Positions 11,685 to 22,530 of a DNA stretch of 64,000 nt are shown piece by piece. How positions within the stretch are numbered: position 1 is the stretch's first letter; each line of letters opens with the position of its first letter. Source of the DNA: Xestospongia muta. Taxonomy: Eukaryota > Porifera > Demospongiae > Haplosclerida > Petrosiidae. The stretch spans positions 9,233,461 through 9,297,460 of the forward strand of contig OY848919.1 of the NCBI GenBank assembly GCA_963693285.1. The letters run 5' to 3'. Below the pieces are notes generated by a model. It did no database searches and had not been told where the DNA came from. It saw only the letters and a list, made by a program, of their open reading frames with translations. The position numbers and the translations under genes are program-made.

Positions 11685-12173
11685 TCAAGTTTCTTCATCA
11701 GACTGATCTGGGTTTGTCTCATCATCATTAACAGTCTGTTCTTCTTCAGCTTCAGAATAAGGTTCCTCAGTGCTCACATTGATTTTAACTGTAGGTTGAT
11801 TAACGCCTTCCAAATCTTTCATTTGGTCCTTCTTAAATCCTAAACTGGTTTCATCAAATACTACATCTCTGCTGTGAATCATGCGAGCTTTAATGGAGTT
11901 GTAGAGCCTGTATCCTTTTGCGACATCTCTATAACCAAGGAAGATACACTTTCTTGCTTTCGGGTTCAATTTCTTTGTTTCATCCTTTGGGATGTGGGAA
12001 TATACTGCGCATCCAAATACTCTTAGTTTACTCACACTTGGCTTCTTTCCACTCAAGGTTAGAAAAGGTGTCACTTCATGGACAGTTGAGTTTGAACTCT
12101 GATTTCTCAGAAAAACTGCTGTAGGAAGTGCCTCCGCCCAAAACTTGTGTAGCAGTTGAGGATCAGTTAACAT
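11685..12173 (-). pseudogene. Copia integrase C-terminal part
   Basis: Minus frame: LLHKFWAEALPTAVFLRNQS, then SKLRVFGCAVYSHIP, RKCIFLGYRDVAKGYRLY, then an acidic linker. These are the standard Copia landmarks (FWAEA.., LRVFG..A, KCIFLGY...KGYRL) between the integrase core and RT. Confidence 0.92.
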
Positions 12174-12320
12174 TGATCGAACACTCTTGACTAGGGTTCT
12201 ATTAAACCATTCAGCTACTCCATTTTCTCATGTCTGATCCCTTCAGCCTTTTGGTAATCACTAAACTCTCTGGATGTGCATTCTCCACTGCTGTCTGTAC
12301 TGAGAATCTTCAATTGATAG

Positions 12321-12710
12321 TCAGACATTCGTTCCACAAGACATTTCCAACTCCAGGAATTTACTAAAAGATTTACTTTTGCACTTCAGACAATAAAACC
12401 ATGTATAGTGAGTTTTGTCATCCACGAATGAGAGAAAGTACCTCACTCCACTTAACAATTCAGCACCCAATGGTCCACACACATCGCTATGAAACAAACT
12501 AAGAGGTACTTCAGCCCACTTTCTATATCCATTTGGAAAAGAAGTTTTGTGTAATTTACCCTCCACACAGAACTTACAAAAGGGCATTTGTTTGGATGTG
12601 TTGTAGTCAAAATCATGGACTAACCTTTGACTTACTAAGGTTTGCAGACTCCTCTCATTCAGATGACCAAACCTTTGATGCCACATGAACTCGTTTGGTT
12701 CAGCTTTCAA
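12321..12710 (-). pseudogene. Copia GAG-pre-integrase and integrase N-terminal part
   Basis: Minus frame: FMWHQRFGHLNERSLQTL (H..H), CKFCVEGKLHKTSFP (C-x2-C zinc-binding) and FHSDVCGPL (first catalytic Asp of integrase), then SFVDDKTHYTWFY. The second catalytic region lies in a shifted frame between 12174 and 12320. Confidence 0.92.
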
Positions 12711-13413
12711 TCAAACATCACTCACATAGACTTGATTATCTTTCACCTGATGACAGCTCAGGTAATAGAAGTTTCCTCTCCTGACACCAACAACAACAAC
12801 TTTGTCATCCCAATCCAAAATCTGACAGTCACTGAAATATAACTGTCTTTTTCACTTTGGTTACCATCAATACACTCAACAAGTTGTACGCCAACTTCGG
12901 TACATAAAGTACATTATGTAGTCGACAACTCTTGGTCTTGTCATTTCACAACACAAGCTTTAGGGTAACATTGCAGGTTTCAGTAGCACTTAAAGCATGT
13001 CCATCACCCACCATAACGTCTTGTGGCTTCTTCAAGGTGTGAATCTCTAAAAATGATCTGTTATTGTTGATGTGACAATCACACCCAAATCAACTATCCA
13101 ACTGTCTGCTTCACTAGAGTCCACTGCCGACAAATACTTGACATATTACGAGACCAATCTCATTGCATTCCGAGTCACTGCTACTACTCCATTCAACGTG
13201 AGTCTGGCGTACTTCATTTTTCACTCCTTTCTTTCCCTTTCTAATTGGCTTCGAATGCTCAAATGACTGAGGCTCAGCTGATGATCGTGTACATTCAGGA
13301 CAGTTCCTCTTGATATGTTCAAACCTCAGAGAGCCATAACACTTGGGATCCTTTGATCATGTCTTGTGTCTCACAGCTAATGCTCCTACACTTTCTGACT
13401 CGCTCAATACTTG
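12711..13413 (-). pseudogene. Copia protease region, decayed
   Basis: The minus strand retains pieces of a zinc knuckle (CPEC near 13290) and protease-flank residues (NNRSFLEIHTLKKPQDVMVG near 13050, matching the usual I..L..P..V.VGDG motif) with several stops. No intact DSGA motif remains. Confidence 0.6.
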
Positions 13414-13990
13414 TCAGTCCTTAAGCTTCCTCTCGTCATGAATCAGTCTGTTCATCATAACCTCCATCTCTGGAATAGTAGTGTTCAATTTCAACGTAGT
13501 AACCAACATATTGAACAATTCTGGCAAGCTGGGAAGTAGATAGACAACCCTTTTTTCATCTGTGATTGCATCACCAACAATCGACAATTCGTTAAATGTC
13601 TCCAACATTGTCCTGACGTGATCTTGTACTGATTCACCATCTTTCAATCTTGAGGAATGTAGTTTACATCTCAAGTTCAATCGATTGACACACGACTTCT
13701 TCTGGAACTGTTGTTCCAGTTTCTTCCAAACAGCAACCGGATCAACTGGATCCCCAATTAAGAACAACAAAGACGGATCAACTGAAAGGACAACAGTGGC
13801 CAACGCTTTGTCTCACCTCTCAGCATTGCATTCCAGCTTCTTTGGATCAACATCACCAGCAGGAGCCTTTTCAGTACCACTCACGATCCCCCACACCCTG
13901 TCCTTTTTGAGTGCCATCATACACTACATCTTCCATGTTGCATAGTTAGGTCCTTTTTACAAAACAATCGAGACTTATTCAATTCAGCCA
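13414..13990 (-). pseudogene. Copia gag (UBN2-like)
   Basis: The minus frame has DPVDPVAVWKKLEQQFQKKS, LRCKLHSSRLKDGESVQDH, and DEKRVVYLLPSLPELFNML, typical of Copia UBN2 gag. The N-terminus (start near 13995, MAELNKSRLF) is in other frames with stops. It directly follows the primer site next to the 5' LTR. Confidence 0.88.
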
Positions 13991-14026
13991 TTCTTACACA
14001 TAGCAGGGCAGCCTGGGTTCATAACC

Positions 14027-14237
14027 AGTTAAAGTCTTTTTAGTAATGATGAATCAGAGAAAGAAAAAACAAGGTACAAAAATCAGTCAGATTATTTAAC
14101 AACTAAAGAAATCAGAACTATCCAATAGAGAAATTTCTAGAAGAGTCTAAAACAATAATTAACACCTCTAAATAACATGATGTAATAGGTTAATTAATGT
14201 CTTACGTAAACAGTAAAAAAGTGTCATGCTTCAATAC
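14027..14237 (-). repeat. Copia 5' LTR
   Basis: Homologous to 4722-4933. To its right, gene sequence resumes (CCTCATCACTTTCCAAG), which is the complement of an exon coding for LESDEV in the intact paralogue at 50177. Confidence 0.85.
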
Positions 14238-15276
14238 CAACCTCATCACTTTCCAAGATTTCAGTTTCTAAGAGATATATGAATACATTTACATGTTGAA
14301 GAATCTGTCTTTCTATAAATGTCTTCATTATCAGAGACATGTTTACCCAAATCTTTATTTGTTTCATCAGTGACCTTTTTACTAGATATTGTAAATAAAC
14401 AAAGAAGCATTCAAAACAGGGTGTTGAGTAGATGTATGCTTTTACCTTCATAATTAGAAACTTGCAGAATATTTTCATTTGTTTTGGGGTCTATATATAG
14501 TTATCCATTTCATTATCATCACTAATATATGTGGGTCCTCAGTTTTCTATGAGCTACCATTTTCTTCATATGATATGTTCACTTCTTCACCTTTATGTGG
14601 GTTCTGTACACTACCATGTTCATCATCTAATGTTTTCACTTCTTCTTCATTTTGTGGGTTCTGTGAACTACCGTTTTCTTCATCTGATATGTTTACTTCC
14701 TCACATTTATTTGGATTCTGTGAGCTACCATTTTTTTATCTGATGTTTTTTTACTTCTTCACGATTATGTGAGTCCTGTGAGCTATCATCTTCGTCATCT
14801 GATATGTTCACTTCTCCCTTTTCTTCACTTTCCCTTATTGAAATACCAATTAGACAAGAACTGGTAGGAAAAAATGGAACCATATTGGTTTCCTAAAGTA
14901 AAACGACCTCTTAGAAGTGGTTCAAATTAATAGGGTGTCACATCTTCAATTGGTGCTCTTACAAACTGGAGAGGGTTACATTGTTTTGGTGTCTCTAGTA
15001 ACACACAATGTTGTATACTGACAGTGAGTTGTTTTAATAGAGGCTTTGCAATGGAAATAACATAAACAACACTGACAAGCTCACTGTCTTTATGAAATTT
15101 AAATTCACCTCCAGCAAGAGGAGTGATGACAACTTCAGATATCTCTGATGGAGATAGTATTCCCTCAGGTGCAGAAAAAGATATTCCATACTTCTCCCAA
15201 TATACATTTTGCTGTTTACTTTGTTCTCTAAGGACAAACATGGTCTCTCCAGCTGGAATAACACTTATGAGGTCAC
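14238..15276 (-). pseudogene. ZU5-type gene relic: exon F (ZU5, acidic repeats) and start of exon G
   Basis: After an acceptor (ATTGTAG at 15277-15283) the minus frame reads LISVIPAGETMFVL, WEKYGISFSAPEGILSPSEI, then EDVTPY. It is about 80% like 49285-50121 and matches ZU5-domain features (buried Gly-Ile-x-Phe strand, Ala-Pro-Glu-Gly turn, KPL strand). It is dead: the codon for Gln after EDVTPY is TAA, a frameshift follows near 14860, and the acidic repeats (14560-14810) carry stops. Exon G starts at 14267 (TETEILESDEV) and is cut by the Copia LTR. ZU5 domains are found in ankyrins, UNC5 and PIDD, where they couple to UPA and DEATH domains. Confidence 0.85.
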
Positions 15277-15371
15277 CTACAATTATTAAACACATAAAAG
15301 ATGTAATTATCGCAATATTTCTTAGCACACAATTGACTCAGAATTCTGTACTAGAGAAAAGAATAGATCAT

Positions 15372-15415
15372 TTGACAAGATGTTCATTGTCAAATATTCC
15401 ATCCTCATCTAGATA
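15372..15415 (-). pseudogene. ZU5-gene relic: exon E fragment
   Basis: Minus strand DEDGIFDNEHLVK matches DEDGIFDNGHLVKSS of exon E in the intact gene (49151-49219), again just upstream of the ZU5 exon. The acceptor and the first codons are lost. Confidence 0.7.
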
Positions 15416-15854
15416 TCCACTGTATAATTTCTATAGAAATTTTACTCTAACTACTATAAACCACAATGTACTAAGATATGTTACTTCATATAGCAGCCAT
15501 TTATTCCTACAATTCTTTTGGGCCATGTAGTATCCCTTTTAGTTCAGTAAGATGTAGAATACATTCAAAATGATGGAGATGATAAACTTTCATTATTATA
15601 ATATATTATGTTGTCATGGAAACATAATTTACTTGCTGAGTGTATTATCATGAGGCAACTAATCCAAACAGTACAGCAAAATATCACATTAATTTCTACA
15701 AAGTTCATGTATATATGTGCTTGGGTCACACTATGGAATGTGTAATTGTAATACTGGTATTGATAACCACAGGTATGCAACATTTAGAGCACATGTTAAG
15801 TTTATGTATACAGAGAATACTTATACGTGATGACTTAAGAGGAAAAGAATGTGT

Positions 15855-16283
15855 GTAAGTTGTTTAGAGCAGTGTGAAGTTGTGAAGGTGAATGAGGAGT
15901 CAGAAAGTAGATTAAATATACAGACATTAGCAAAGAAATTCAAAACTTTAGTCTCCTCTGGCCAGACTAAAGATCAGAGACACGTTTATCATAAAATTTA
16001 GCCTTTTACAGTGCAATACAAACCCTATGTACCGATGTATTCCAAGTTTAGTGTATAGCCACACCCACTATAGTACATGATCGGCAGCCACAGCCTCCAC
16101 TTTTAAAGAATAGCAATAGCATTGCCTTTGCTTGGAGTTTTGCATGTTCAGATATTTATTAGCACAAGGAGTGTTTGACACTTACATTTATTCCAAGGTA
16201 GTGTTATACATATAGTACTATTAACAGCACTATAGCTTACCTTCTTTCTCTTTGGTCAACTTCTCTATCTTGTCTTGTTTCTG
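15855..16283 (-). repeat. Cluster intron repeat with a coiled-coil mini-exon relic
   Basis: On the minus strand this is the same intron sequence found in the duplicated units of the large gene (43860-44110, 45540-45780, 47640-47790, 48290-48500). Landmarks include the GTGTGGCTATACA block and the AGGGTTTG..TTGCACTGTAAAAGGCTA block. It begins with a mini-exon relic (16241-16283) coding for KQDKIEKLTKEKE before a GTAAGC donor. Homology stops at about 16284, where the plus-strand Roc-COR gene begins abruptly. Confidence 0.75.
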
Positions 16284-16304
16284 TCAATCCACCTAATTTA
16301 CCTG

Positions 16305-18639
16305 GTGTTCCCTGTTCGTCAAAAAAGCCATTCTCTCTAGTACTAGGAACATTTTATGATAAGATAAGAGAGTCTGGTGAGTCTTTAGATGAGAAAAACA
16401 GTAAACTATATTCAACATTAAAACAATATGGAGATACATTAATTTTACATCGTTTTGATGAAAGGAAGTGATATTTCCTGTTAACACAATTGCTAATGAT
16501 ATGAACAGACAAACGATAGCTGAGGAAGTTCGTCATGAAATATGTCAGTCATATATTGAGGCAGAGATTCCTGTTCGATGGTTCTTGTTTCAGTTAGATC
16601 TAGAGGAGCACAAAATGTCTTCTAATAGCTCTATTGTTAGCAAGTCTGAAAGTATCAGTATTGGCACTGCTCTTGAAAATGATAAGGGTGATGTAAATGC
16701 TGCCTTACTGTACTATCATGATTTGACTATTTACCTTTATTTTCCTGAAGTCCTCCCTAATGTTGTCTTCCTTAATCCAAAGCCACTTCTTAAAAAACTG
16801 TCTCTATTGATTAGTATTTCTTTTGCTGATGCAGTTGATCACTTAAAGAGAACACTAGATATTCATGTTGGTGTTGATACTCATGAGAAACTGAAGACAC
16901 ATGGAATTTTTTCAAAAAATTTAATGACAGGATCTCTATCACAAGGTTTTTCAAGGGAGTTCTCAGCTGATGATTTTTTGAAATTAATGGAATATTTATT
17001 TATCATATCACTTCCATGTCTTAAGACAAGAGAGTATTTCATCCCTTGTGTCGTACCAACTACCAATAATTTAGAGTCTTTAAGAGAGCCATCCAAAAAG
17101 AAAGTAGACCCTCTTGTTTTAATATGGAACGAGAGGAATCTTCCTCAATGTCTTTTTCCTGCACTAGTTGTCAATCTTCTCTCTCGCCAATTTCCACCAA
17201 AATTCACCCTCTCGCAGGTTGATGAACCACAACATCGTAATGCTATTCGCTTAGCTTATAAAAATTATGAAGGATCTGTTCTATTAATAGATGCTATTTA
17301 TAGGCTGGAGGTATTATATACTTGTCCACAAAATGAGTGTTATCGTATTCATGAAGTTATTAAAGAAGGTATCATTGCGGTTGTTGACAAATTTCATTAT
17401 TTGGATAGTGTAAAAGATCCCGAGGAACGTTTTCATTGTTCAATTTGTAATACAACAGAACACCTATGTCGTTTGAGTGAAGACAAAACAATACTTTTTT
17501 GTTGTATAGATGATACTACTGATCCTGTTCCTATTAATAAATCACGTCAACTATCTTGGTTTAAACCAGAAGTTGAAGAGGAAGGTGAGTTTTTATGTAT
17601 CAACTACTTTGTATTAGTGTTTATTGTTTTTTCTTCCTAACTTCTTTCTGAAGTAGTTGTTACATAACTTCCTTTTATTTAGTACATGATGTAAGTGACG
17701 TAATTACCTCCTTCCCTTACAACCTTTGTGAAGAGTCTAGAGGTTTAGAAGAGACTCAAACGTCTAAGCTAGGTAAAGAGTAATATAACAATAATGACAC
17801 CATAATACGTTAAGCCAGTTTTTAAATACTCTGCAAAAAATTATGCAGTCTTTGAATTATTATTTATAATATATAGTAACTATACCTATTATAAACATTT
17901 AAGTAAAGACATGATCTATACAAGTATCTGACTCATATTAAAACACAAATTTGTTCTTTTTCAAGTGTAATAGTTAAGCATGTCAATTCTATGAATTAAC
18001 TTTAAGCTAATTAACTAAAATCAAAAACTTTGTGTTTTGATACAGGGAAGTTGTCTTGTAAAACTACCTTATTTATTTTTTCTTCCTTAGCTTCCTTCCC
18101 CAACAAAATTGATGATGTATCTAGACATGAGACACAAACTGTGACAACTCCATGTACTAAACTAGGTAAATTATATCAAAATAGCATAATAATATGAAGT
18201 TGACTGTGTATTTTTTACATTGCTAAATTCGTTTGACCTGATTCTAATGTATTGCCACTTTTTCACTAAAAGCACGTGATATTATGTTTTTTTTTACAAT
18301 TATATAGATTTCCCTAAACTGAAACATTCTATTAAGAAAGTTCTTACTAAACGTCACGTTCAATTGAGTGATGCAAGTAGACGTTGCCTACAATCACTAG
18401 CAAATGAGATGTTTGCTGCTGAGCTTATTAGTAAAGACGTCCAAAGGTCACCTTCATTTGATAGTATCATTGATGAATTTATAGCAGGAATGGGTTGTAT
18501 GTCAGAGTGTTATGAACTAGAGGATCATTGTATCCAGTTCCTAAAAGCCTGTATTAAAGTAGGAGGTCCTATTGTTAAGGCTTCTAGAGTCCTTCAAAAG
18601 GACTGGATTGATTTAGGTATGAAATTAAATGAATTTTAA
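16305..18639 (+). CDS. Roc-COR gene, 5'-truncated, with linker exons and C-terminal helical domain
   Basis: The visible start is the end of a Roc GTPase: LVLGTFYDKIRESGESLDEK, where Roco proteins usually have GTHxDK. One missing base at about 16467 separates ERK from VIFPVNT. Then comes a COR domain (16468-17584): IPVRWFLFQLDLEE, YYHDLTIYLYFPEV, VFLNPKPLLKKLSLLI. Three further exons fit in frame: 17683-17772 and 18091-18165 (phase 1 linkers) and 18308-18639. The last encodes a helical domain with LISKDV, HCIQFLKAC, VGGPIV and KDWIDLG, shared with 52535-52938 and 61299-61635. The P-loop and DTGGQ half of Roc is absent, because sequence left of 16284 is an unrelated intron repeat. It is probably a truncated or rearranged gene; expression is unknown. 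Confidence 0.75.
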
Positions 18640-19299
18640 TTAATTATTAAAACTGTAGTTAATATGTAGTGATTTTTCCTTTGTGCTTTACATTTGAAAT
18701 ATTCTTTAAAATGAAAGCGTTATTTGAAAAATGCATCATTAGCTTTAGTTCTTGTGTTTGAGTACTGTCTTATATTGGAGAGTCAATGTTTATTACATAT
18801 GTTTCTTAATTTCCATGACAACATATTAAGTATTCTCAATTGCTTCTGATTCTTCAATTCCCTAAGCAATACCTTAAAGTGAAGGATAGCATTTCTATCA
18901 GTGAAAATAGATGTCTATGTGTCTATGTTCAGTACTATCTATAGTATTATCTCTCCTCTCTGATCTACTAAGTACTGCAGCCCTATTTTCTTTAACTATT
19001 CTAACTCATAAGAGGATCTTGAGTATGTAGGTAGTTACTGCAAGGTGTGAAGTGAACATGTTTCAAGTAAAAGTAAACCTTAATGAGGAAGTTGGAGTGA
19101 CAAAGAGGTGTTTTACAAGAACATGTGGGTGTGGTCTATAGATAGTGTTAACTATTGAATGATGTTAAGTGTTAACATGTGAACAATAAATATTACCACA
19201 TTACACAATTACTGTTAATACATTATTGTGTCTTAATGAAGAGCAACTGGAGCAGTTTGAATCTGTTAATCCCTGATCTTCTCTCCGTGTATAAGACTT
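18640..19299. other. Intergenic, no gene seen
   Basis: No coding or RNA feature. Part of it (about 19120-19200: GTGTGGTCT..TAGATAGTGTTAACT, GATGTTAAG..TTAACAT, ATATTACCACA) recurs at about 25520-25600, so it carries a low-copy dispersed repeat. Confidence 0.5.
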
Positions 19300-19565
19300 T
19301 GTCAGTAATAGTTGAGACTTTGGAACACTAGTCTTGTTTTTTTATACATATAATAACTGATAGGTAATATAACTAGTGACTACTACCTGTGATATATAGT
19401 TAACAGTTATTGAAGTTGTATTTCAATACAAGGATTACTTCAGAGACAACGGTAGTAGGAGAGATAAAACAAGTGGTGATATGACATACTTGAGTATTTG
19501 GTTCAACATCATTGTTAATGTCTGATAAATGTATCTTTCCTACACTAAGTAATCATATACTGCAG

Positions 19566-19596
<31 letters not shown>

Positions 19597-19865
19597 GTAC
19601 TACTATCTCATAGTAATGCTGACGCACACTAGATGTTGTATGGAGTGACTCTCCTCTGTTGTTTTCATGTTTTGAACTCCACATAACTACTGAGCTATAT
19701 ATATATATCACTTTATATATACATATATTGTGTATTAGGAGAATGACTGACCTTAGAATAAAGTAGAAAAATTGTTTAAGCTTGAAATTGAACTCCACCC
19801 TAATTAGGCTTACCGCTTACTGAGCATGCGCAGACTGTAACCCACCCTTTTTCATCTACTGCTCT
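19300..19865 (+). promoter_or_regulatory. Duplicated promoter-like segment before the DEATH gene
   Basis: Homologous to 2740-3430 in inverted orientation. The last part, CTCCACCCTAATTA..TTACTGAGCATGCGCAGA..CCACCCTTTTT (19789-19851), recurs before the large plus-strand gene (41147-41206) and in weaker form at 61795-61840. In two cases an ATG follows within about 80 bp (19866; 41258). The core GCATGCGC resembles the NRF1 half-site common in animal TATA-less promoters. Promoter function is inferred from position only. Confidence 0.5.
19566..19594. repeat. (TA)n microsatellite
   Basis: About 14 TA units with one break. It sits at the position equivalent to the longer TA tract at 3071-3131. Confidence 0.9.
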
Positions 19866-20340
19866 ATGGCAGAAGGTTGCGTTCCTACTCATTTACCTAA
19901 GTACAGTAACCAAGTACAGTATCCATTTTTGGCTGTGGGAGATAAGGTAATACTTATTTGCTTCTATTTATGTGTAATCAGAAAGATATTGTCAATGCTT
20001 TGAGTGAGAGTCATTTCCCAAGTAGTAGATGGTCTCCTCTTGGTCTACAACTGAGTCTCCTACAACCTACTCTGATAGATATTAAAGCAAAGTATAATAA
20101 TGATCAAGATGAATGGTTGAGTAGAGCTGACAATGTTGTAACTCCTTCTCACAGACCAAATCATATTTTTGCCTCAAAACCAACAGGTACATGATTAATA
20201 TTAAGTATATGTTTACAGTTCAAAGTAGTGACATGATTTTTTAATTTTCCTATAATAATTTTTGTGTGTAGATTTATTAACTGACTTCCTTCAAAGAATT
20301 AAACAAATTGAGGATTTAGAGAAAATAGCTTGTACACTGT
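19866..20340 (+). CDS. Small DEATH-domain gene, truncated by a stop
   Basis: Exon 1 is 19866-19946 (MAEGCVPTHLPKYSN, phase 0, donor GTAATA). Exon 2 is 19982-20186, with DIVNALSESHF, SSRWSPLGLQLSLLQPTL and IDIKAKYNND. This is the W..LG..L.L....L..I pattern of a DEATH domain; the last helices are replaced by RADNVVTPSHRP. Exon 3 (20272-) continues DLLTDFLQRIKQIEDLEKI and meets an in-frame TAG at about 20340. Sequence beyond shows coding-like scraps in several frames (for example near 20520: KNLDASFFFGPNMIS). It is likely an adaptor-type protein decayed at its 3' end. A promoter-like segment lies directly upstream. Confidence 0.6.
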
Positions 20341-21580
20341 AGAAAATGTTTTACAAGTTACTATTAGGAGTCAAACATTTATTTCAGAATAATGGAATTG
20401 GATTAAATGATGTGATATTGCTGATTGATCAGATATTATGGCATTACAGTTGTACAAAATGGAAACGATTAAAAAAATAGAAAAATATCGGCAAGAGCTT
20501 TTGAAGATTAAAAATTTGGATGCCTCTTTCTTTTTTGGTCCAAACATGATTTCTATGGTTGTCTTAATTATGTCTTATTATAATAGTTTAATGAAATGCT
20601 GAAGATCAAAGTATAGCAAGCAAGTTTGACAATACATTCTTTAAACAGAGCATTGAAGCAACCTTAAAAGATACAATTGTTTTTCAACCAAATCCTGACC
20701 TAAAACCTCCAGCTCCTATTGGATTCCTAATAATCAAATTTTATCTTTAAAAACGATTGGCTAGAGAAATGTTTTGCTAACGTTGTTAGTTTGTTAAGTA
20801 TTATTCACTTGTATTTATGGAAGCAATAGCACATAGTACTGTACTTGATTGTCCCACAGAATGTATTGGCATTTGCAAGAACAATTAATAATGCAGTTAA
20901 AATACCCTCAATACTTGGAAGTTGGTGACCTTTTATGTCTGCAATAATGTACTGAAGTGATGACTGATTTACAAGTTAAAACAACATTTCTAACTGTCAC
21001 TATAAGTGAATTGTGTATTTTTTCATATTTCCATCTTTCATTTCTACTGCATGTCCCAGGCAGTCCTATAATTGTTTTGGACTAAATGTTAACTATGTAG
21101 ATATTGTTTGTATGTCCACTTGCTTTTTCTATACATAATTATATTTAGCAATCATTTGGATTTTATTACTCCTAGACCTAACCTTTAATGCTACAATGAT
21201 TGGTGTAACTGATCTTACCTTCTCCCTATACAGCTTGCTTCTCTGCACATATTTCTAGTGTTCTATAACTATAGTCTTCTACAAAACCTGCTGCTAATAT
21301 ACAATCTTTTAGCTCTAGTTAGGGTTTCCCTGTGACCTTAGTATCTTCAAAAACAGTTACAGGATAATTTTTAAATTAGTGTTGTTACCTTTTTCACTAG
21401 TGTATACTTAAGTCACCATTCCAACGTAGTATCACTATTATCCTGAGTACATGGGTTATTTGTATTTCCTTTTTTCAGAGTGTCCCTTTTAAGTTGAATG
21501 AAATGTCAGCAATATATGATTCTGCATGTATTAATATATGACATTATTAAATGAGTTGGTAACAATCTTATATCCCTCAG
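20341..21580 (+). other. Decayed coding scraps, no intact gene
   Basis: Short plus-strand open pieces between stops look like remains of exons but I cannot name them. The stretch 20795-20925 recurs in inverted orientation at 55735-55880 (shared AGCAATAGCACATAGTACTG and AATGTATTGGCATTTGCAA), so it is a dispersed repeat. Confidence 0.5.
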
Positions 21581-21784
21581 AACTCAATTACGTCAAGTCC
21601 AACAACATATTGGTTACTGTCCACAGTTTGATGCTCTTATTGAGAAATTAACTGGAAAAGAAATCCTGACAATGTTTGCTAGACTGAGGGGTATTCCTGA
21701 AAAGGCTATTAAGGGAGCAGTTCAAGCTGAAATAGATCGTTTAGATTTAAATAAACACGCTAACAAAAGATATATGAGTTACAG
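21581..21784 (+). pseudogene. Orphan ABCA-type ABC transporter exon
   Basis: Between an acceptor (TATCCCTCAG) and a donor (AG|GTACTG), the frame reads QHIGYCPQFDALIEKLTGKE, then ILTMFARLRGIPEKAIK, DRLDLNKHANK. This is the region from the Q-loop to just before the signature motif in the nucleotide-binding domain of ABCA transporters. No neighbouring exon with Walker A, LSGG-type signature or Walker B was found, though a T-GGTGC after an acceptor-like CATTTAG at 21885 could be a decayed next exon. The exon itself is intact. It probably arrived by local duplication or transposition of a genomic fragment. Confidence 0.7.
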
Positions 21785-22297
21785 GTACTGAGATCTAGTT
21801 TGAATGTAGTTTTCTAAATAATGGCTAAGTAGCTAGGACCTTGTTATGGTACCTTAAGTTATAACATCTCTCATTCATTTAGTGGTGCTATCCAAACTAT
21901 GACTATATGCAATAACTATTTTAACAATGAACCTTATCACATTATAAGTTTATATGGTGACTGAAACACTGCCACAAAAAGCCCACAATTATAATGAATA
22001 TATTACATATGTAAAACACAATGACTGTCTATGCATGTTCTGACAAAGTATAGTCTCTACTGACTGCAGTGATAAATCAATACAATATGACTATTGGAAT
22101 TACACTAACATACAACATAATCTATACTGATCACATGTATTACTTCTAGTACTGTTATAGAGTAATTTGAAGGGTGGGGCTACATGATATGATGTTTTAT
22201 AGTAATTTTATTATTAAGGCACAAGTGCTTTACTTAACTATGTAATATTAGCAAAGGTAAATGTATTTGTCTAACTTTAATACTTCTTATTTCTCAG

Positions 22298-22530
22298 ATG
22301 CAAAACTTGAGAAACATGAATTGCTAAAGATACTTTCTTCAATTAATAATCACATATGGTGAGTTGATATAAGCATTCTTGATGGCTTGTTAAATTGTAC
22401 ATATTCTAATAGTGTAAAGATGTCAAAAGTGCTACAAGGCTGGTTGAATAATGAACCAACTCCTGCTACATAGAACAATATCATTGATGTCATGGAGGGA
22501 CACCTACAGAAGAAGATACTTGCTGATTAA
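22298..22530 (+). pseudogene. DEATH-domain terminal exon, decayed copy 1
   Basis: Acceptor TTCTCAG, then DAKLEKHELLKILSSINNH, two in-frame stops, VKMSKVLQGWLNNEPTPAT, a stop, and NNIIDVMEG. It is homologous to 23360-23630 and to the DEATH exon of the ankyrin-Roc-COR gene (27420-27724). It lies about 1,060 bp upstream of its sister copy. Confidence 0.75.

Larger units (their letters stand above)
4722..14237 (-). mobile_element. Ty1/Copia LTR retrotransposon, degenerate, split by a BEL/Pao element
   Basis: Two direct repeats of about 211 bp bound the element (4722-4933 and 14027-14237). Between them, minus-strand frames give Copia gag (UBN2-like), GAG-pre-integrase, integrase, a fragment of reverse transcriptase and RNase H in Copia order. 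Inside the right LTR, 14011-14026 read on the minus strand (GGTTATGAACCCAGGC) resembles the initiator tRNA-Met internal half-tRNA primer site used by animal Copia elements. A purine tract (AAGTGAGAAGGA) precedes the left LTR. The frames carry stops and frameshifts, so it is dead. It sits within an exon of a ZU5-type gene relic. Confidence 0.9.

Noticed and set aside
14479..14772. Cys-rich plus-strand frame
   Set aside because: Complement of the decayed acidic repeats of the minus-strand ZU5 relic.
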